64,000 nucleotides of DNA from the NCBI GenBank assembly GCA_944470555.2, contig OX104127.1, forward strand, positions 131,193,113 through 131,257,112, in the 5' to 3' direction. Positions 59,461-64,000 of the stretch are shown here, one piece after another. This stretch comes from Heterobilharzia americana (lineage: Eukaryota; Platyhelminthes; Trematoda; Strigeidida; Schistosomatidae). Positions within the stretch are counted from its first letter, which is position 1. The number at the start of each line of letters is the position of its first letter. The notes under the pieces are model-generated. The model was not told the DNA's origin and did no database searches. It saw nothing but the letters and a program-made list of their open reading frames with translations. Made by a program: the position numbers and the translations under genes.

Positions 59461-60859
59461 GATATTCAATCCGTAATTTTGCCTTATTTTTAAGCTCCTT
59501 GAAACAGTTTATTCACTTCTGTGTTTATTTGCTATAACTCTATAAAAAGTTTTTACTAACCTTGATTTGACATTCTAGCCGTTTTCACCTTGTGACTTTA
59601 TTGAATGCTTTTGATGATTTTGTATTGAATCATTAACCACTGAAAGATCAAAATATTTCTTTTGTTTTAACTGTGATTACGATATACAGTCTTTGAAAAT
59701 GATTCATAGAAAAGAAACTTTTCTTCGCTGAACTATCTTTTATTAGTTTTATTATATACGTACATGGTTGTACAGTTTGAGAATAAGGTCGCTGAAAAGC
59801 TTCGTCTCCTTTGAATACTGTTTATGTCTGTTTGTTGGTTAAAACTAAATTAGTAGCCAATTCTGTCTCATTACCTGCTTAGACTAACTAGTCAGTGAAG
59901 AATATTATAATGAAATATATTGACCACATAATGATGTCTTAGTCAGACAAGCAACTAATCGCAAAAGCGTTTTATACCGGTTTGGTTAAGACTTTTTAAC
60001 ATCGTAGATTGATAAATTAATTTCATACAGCATATTTGACAATATTTGCAGTAAATCTTTGAGTGTCAACAGGTTCATTAGAATTCAGAGTGAAAATTGA
60101 TAGAAATCCTTCCACTGCAATTCAATAGAGAGTTAAGAGCTTATAAGTATGGTATTATTTTTAGACCTTTACAAATCCGGCTTGAATTATTTCTTACAAA
60201 TATATTTGATGCTCATTTTATTTACAAAGCACCTACTGTACTTCAAAAAATCTATCTGCTATGTTTCAAAATTGAAAAAGTAGAGTTTCAGACTGATGAA
60301 TTCAACCTTTTCGATATTTGGTTGTTAGAAGGTAATTACAAATCGGAAATATTTTCATTGTTTACCATATTTAAGTAATATTACAATGTTTAATCCGGAT
60401 GACAAATGATGATAATTTTCGCACTACCAGTTGGTAAATAAAATTCTGTTTCATATCGTCAAATTGTTCATTCCTTTTTATTATTCCTCGTGCCAGACCA
60501 AATTAATATAAATGAAGGAAACCCATCTATTGTATCAATCTCTTCTGGTTTTACTCAGACGCACTTGAACCTTTTCTGTGTAATGATAATTACATCTGTC
60601 GGTATTGCATGATGTTTATATCTCGTTATTTGAAGTTGACGTCATAAATGCGTGTTTGTTCATTTGTGCCGTGTACGAATAATCTTTATCTGCCTGTGAC
60701 TTTGAACTGGATTTTATTACAAATACGTTTTTGACCATTTCTCCCTGTCCTCTGTTGTTATCATTGTCTAACACTGATGCACTGCTAACGTTTGAAGCTT
60801 TGAGAAAACGTTAAGGTACTTGGACTTTTAAGTTCATACCTGCAGTCAGCAGGGCGTAT
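59461..60859. other. AT-rich DNA, no supported gene
   Basis: A 93-codon frame at 60097-60378 (begins MIEILPLQFNRELRAYK) is open and protein-like in places but has no family I know and no clear exon edges. Confidence 0.35.
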
Positions 60860-61600
60860 GCAACACAATGGTGTTGAAATGGTAGGGAATATTTGCAGCT
60901 CAGGTGTATGGTCTTAGTTGTATTGTGTTCTCTGAGCTGGGTTGTTTATTCTTGGAGCATTCATCGTCTTTCTAGACTACATCATCAGCACTAACTTCAA
61001 TATGAAGTGAGCTGTCAATATCTCTCCGTGACGAACTAGTTTGAAATCGGTTGTTTCCTTGATTGCTGTGTCATTGACTGTATAGATTTTCCTGCTGGCT
61101 GTTCCTCTGCTTCACCCCTGACCTTTCTGTCGTCTATCATTTTTCTTATTGGTTGATGTGCACATACTGATTGCTAACTGACCTGAGTGTCAAGCTTCTA
61201 GAAATTCTCTGATATTCTTTGTGTTTCCTCTGTCCAAAATTTCTACATTGTCAAAATTGAGTTCATGTCCATAATTATCCACGTACACTGAAATGTGGTG
61301 AAACGTGGTGGCGTTTAATAGTCAATTGGTGTTAACGTAGACGATGGTGAAGAAGGCGACCACTTCGTCTAATGTAGAGTTGACTACAGTTATGCAGTTG
61401 ATTTTGTAAATGATACTTAGTTTGTCTTTTCCGCTTTTTGCATCCTCTGGTTTGTATAATAGGGAATTTGTCCTCTTAGCGTTGAAAGTGTTATCTAGGA
61501 AGACGATAAAAGCTCCACGACTAAAAAACGCAGTTCAGAGACGACAGTATAACCAAGACACGTTGGTTTCGATGGTGGGATCCGGCTTGCTCATGGTCAG
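60860..61600 (-). pseudogene. Penelope-like element 3' fragment with GIY-YIG
   Basis: On the minus strand, KLSIIYKINCIT (about 61430-61395) continues after a frameshift as NCSQLYIRRSGRLLHHRLR, a GIY-YIG start and linker. SVYVDNYGHELNFDNVEILD follows (about 61295-61236), then RGNTKNIREFLEA. That block is the typical C-terminal end of a PLE endonuclease (G-H-x-F-D-F-x-x-V-x-I-L-D ... R-x-x-L-E). Downstream of 61100 there is probably 3' untranslated sequence. Confidence 0.75.
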
Positions 61601-63187
61601 ATCAACCTGAACTAAACAGCAGCCATCCCTTTACATATAACCCGAACCAGTTTCATACCATACCTAGCCTCTACCGTATCCGAATACATTCAAGCCCTGC
61701 GACAGTGCTTCCTTACTAGGGGAGGCAGTGTAACTCATTTGGAACGTTACTCATCCACTTTCTAGTTCCGATTTCTCGACTGTCTCATCTTTTTGCTGTA
61801 AATCGCTACAGTTTGTCGATTATCTTATATTATTAAATGTCAGTACAGTGTTTGTGCTTCCTGAGTAGTCAACTCACGTTTTTCCCCTTCCTCTTTTCTT
61901 TTTCAGATTCTCGGGGTTACCGCTAAGCTTATGCCTAGAGGATAGACGAAAACCTATCGACAGACGGTCGTTATACATCAGCCTATACCTGATTACTGGA
62001 ATTTATATTTGTGATGATTTAATGCCGTTACTAAGTTAACGCTCAAGTAATATCAACCAGTTTGCATTAATATACGACTAGGAAAAACCTAATATACACA
62101 ACTATCGGTACTTGAGACTTTTCAGCGACTAAATTTAATTCGGGAAGATGTATTACTATAAAGTAGATTGTTTAATTAGCTAACTCCCCTTAAATAAATG
62201 TTATTTCTTAGAAAAACCTGTAAAATCGAAGTTCATTTAAATCGTAACTGTGCGAGAGTTATTCAAAGTAAGATACCTATGAAATATTTCAGACAGCCAT
62301 AAGGTTTGTATTCAGTTTTAAAAGAATATAATACAATCTTAGTATGGAATGTGTACAGTTTATAGGAGTATACAACTTCGAATATCAGAGGGCCTTAGTC
62401 CCGTCAGATTGTTCCATAGAGTACTAACCCTTCGGTACTTGAACTAAAGAAGTATTTCTAAACAAGTTTTTCATCTGTTTTGGTCATTTGATAGTGTTAC
62501 TCGTTAAACAATTCTCATCAAACTGTTCACCCCGTTCATCACTTGATCACTGGACTTTATCAGTTTAGTTAGCCCTAATTTGTAGACTTTTATTTAGTGC
62601 TACGTATATAAACCACTACAGACATGTCGATTTTAGACCTGAGGTTATCGAAGACATAAATGTGGCTACGCTCAACTTGAAGTGAAGTATGAATATGCAG
62701 AACTTCTGACGAGAGTGTTGTGAGTGAAACCATTATCAATACAACAAAACCTCTGCTAGTTTGAGACAGCTTTCAGCTTACTAAAGTAATAATTTTGGTA
62801 GTCAGTTCACACCATAAATATATATCAGCAAACGCTAAGCTAATAAAAACATATATCCGTGATTATTTCAAGCCAACAATGAAGGGTGAATCCCGCCATA
62901 GTGCTCCACTGCTACAGACAGTATTAAGGTGTTAATGAGTAGTGAAAATCACTAATGGGTTTTCAGACAAGTGTGTTTCCTTGATTATATGTTGTCTCAG
63001 AAGACCGCAATAAGTGAACCTGGAGTTGTATTATGTTGATAAAACAATATGCTATTGGAGCTGTGATATAAAATTGAGTTAGTCTACTGTCTGCCGGTGT
63101 ATTAAGACTTTCTGCCTAGAATATCATATTTCATTGTCATGAAATGACTTGTTACCAAAGCCAACCATTAACTTTTATTTCAGGATG
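61601..63187. other. AT-rich DNA, no supported gene
   Basis: An acceptor-like tttctttttcag at about 61908 is followed by a 44-codon open stretch (FSGLPLSLCLEDRRKP onward) with no recognised family. Nothing else found. Confidence 0.4.
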
Positions 63188-64000
63188 CATTCAGTAAGAT
63201 AGACTTGACAAAAAGCCGGAACAAAATCTATGGGAATATTGAATCAAATTTACTCTATAAGCAGAATTCAACCCACAGTTCTACTCACTTGATGTCCAAC
63301 TTCAAAGAAAATATGACAATTCAGTCCACAGATCTATACACAAAAAGTCTACTTGGAACAAGTAATCTATCAATTTCCAAAGCTCCATCAACTTAGGCAG
63401 AAAGAGGAACCTTATTAATTCACTCTCCTCAAGAATACGAAGAATATGCAAACAGAATACTATCCATGATGAACTAGAAAACTTGCCAGAAATCCTGATG
63501 GATAATAAATACCCACTGAAATTTATAGATGACAACCTCGACCCAAAAAACACCATGGAACACGTGCATACTGCTCCGATAAACATTTCACTATTGAACC
63601 ACAAATTCAAGAGGGATGATGTGGCAGATATGCTTGAAAAGAGATTATCAAGATGCATAAACAGCACCTTGTTTACCACCAACCTTAGAATCACACTTTT
63701 CTATCAGAAACTCATTCTTCAGTGTGCAGAGGATAAACTAAAGCATTGGGCTACATCAATGAGTATATATCACTTTACTTGATCCCATGCAGCCAAGTTC
63801 ATTGACCGTACCATGCACCACCCATGCAACGCGATCGTGAACATTTTCCAACTTGACTGACAAAGAGAGAACGGAAATGCGTCCCCAGCTCAGTAACATA
63901 ACACTTAGTAAACTCAAGACATTTAGCATCTTTTGGTAAATCTGTCAAAATTCTCTACAGAATACGGTGAAGCCATTCGAAATGAATGAGGTTGAGATAT
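63188..64000 (+). pseudogene. Penelope-like element 3' part, runs off the window
   Basis: With frameshifts, the plus strand reads YTKSLLGTSNL, then SRIRRICKQNTIHDELENL, then the open frame 63483-63782: MPEILMDNKYPLKFIDDNL, KFKRDDVADMLEKRLSRCIN and KLKHWATSMSIYHFT. This parallels the second half of the copy at 49-50 kb. The GIY-YIG core after 63783 is degraded (a stop replaces the first cysteine of the C-S-C-G type motif). A splice-acceptor-like ttttatttcag ends at 63184, just before the region. Confidence 0.8.

Noticed and set aside
60097..60378. 93-codon open frame as a gene
   Set aside because: No recognised domain, no splice signals at its edges, and frames of this length are expected by chance in 64 kb.
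1..64000. CRISPR array, operon, bacterial promoter or riboswitch
   Set aside because: The window is eukaryotic repeat-rich DNA; no regularly spaced short repeats or prokaryotic gene layout are present.

Overview
The window is AT-rich, animal-type, non-coding and heavily repetitive DNA. It contains no intact host gene. The repeats point to a schistosome (blood fluke) or close trematode relative. They are RTE-clade LINEs of the SR2/SjR2 kind, many decayed Penelope-like elements (PLEs), and short tRNA-like SINEs of the Sm-alpha kind whose ends carry the characteristic 'gctagccac' motif. These family names come from my knowledge of schistosome repeats; no database was searched.

Layout. 1-2.5 kb: AT-rich DNA and a 5'-truncated RTE copy with a target-site duplication (TSD). 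4.8-12.4 kb: a giant inverted repeat with two arms of about 3.4 kb and an 826-bp spacer; each outer end lies in a PLE tail. 12.4-13 kb: the PLE continues past the second arm. 14.25-16.6 kb: a PLE interrupted inside its reverse transcriptase by an RTE copy. 17.5-28 kb: SINEs in a gene desert, including a head-to-head SINE palindrome at 20.65 kb. 30.8-32.2 kb: a heavily mutated PLE with recognisable RT and GIY-YIG regions. 39.4-42.85 kb: a near-complete RTE whose 5' end is joined directly to a full-length U6 snRNA copy; one 13-bp TSD brackets both parts, so they were inserted as a unit. 46.3-48.1 kb: two RTE fragments in opposite orientations. 49.15-50.5 kb: the best-preserved PLE, with inverted termini. 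55.0-56.8 kb: a second PLE with inverted termini of about 300 bp and AT microsatellites. 57.9-58.5 kb: tRNA-like SINE units. 58.9-59.5, 60.9-61.6 and 63.2-64 kb: three more PLE remnants, the last running off the window.

Possible host coding signal is limited to three small candidate exons (13132-13218 plus, 36869-37037 plus, 53257-53447 minus). They have plausible splice acceptors and nearby AATAAA signals but I do not recognise the proteins. One U6 snRNA-derived sequence is the only structural RNA copy I can name; it is probably a retrocopy.

Nothing here works as a pathway. The common theme is retrotransposon biology: nesting, template switching, inverted termini and palindrome formation. 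The main discoveries to check are the U6-RTE chimera, the giant palindrome with ends inside PLEs, and the PLE insertions with inverted ends.
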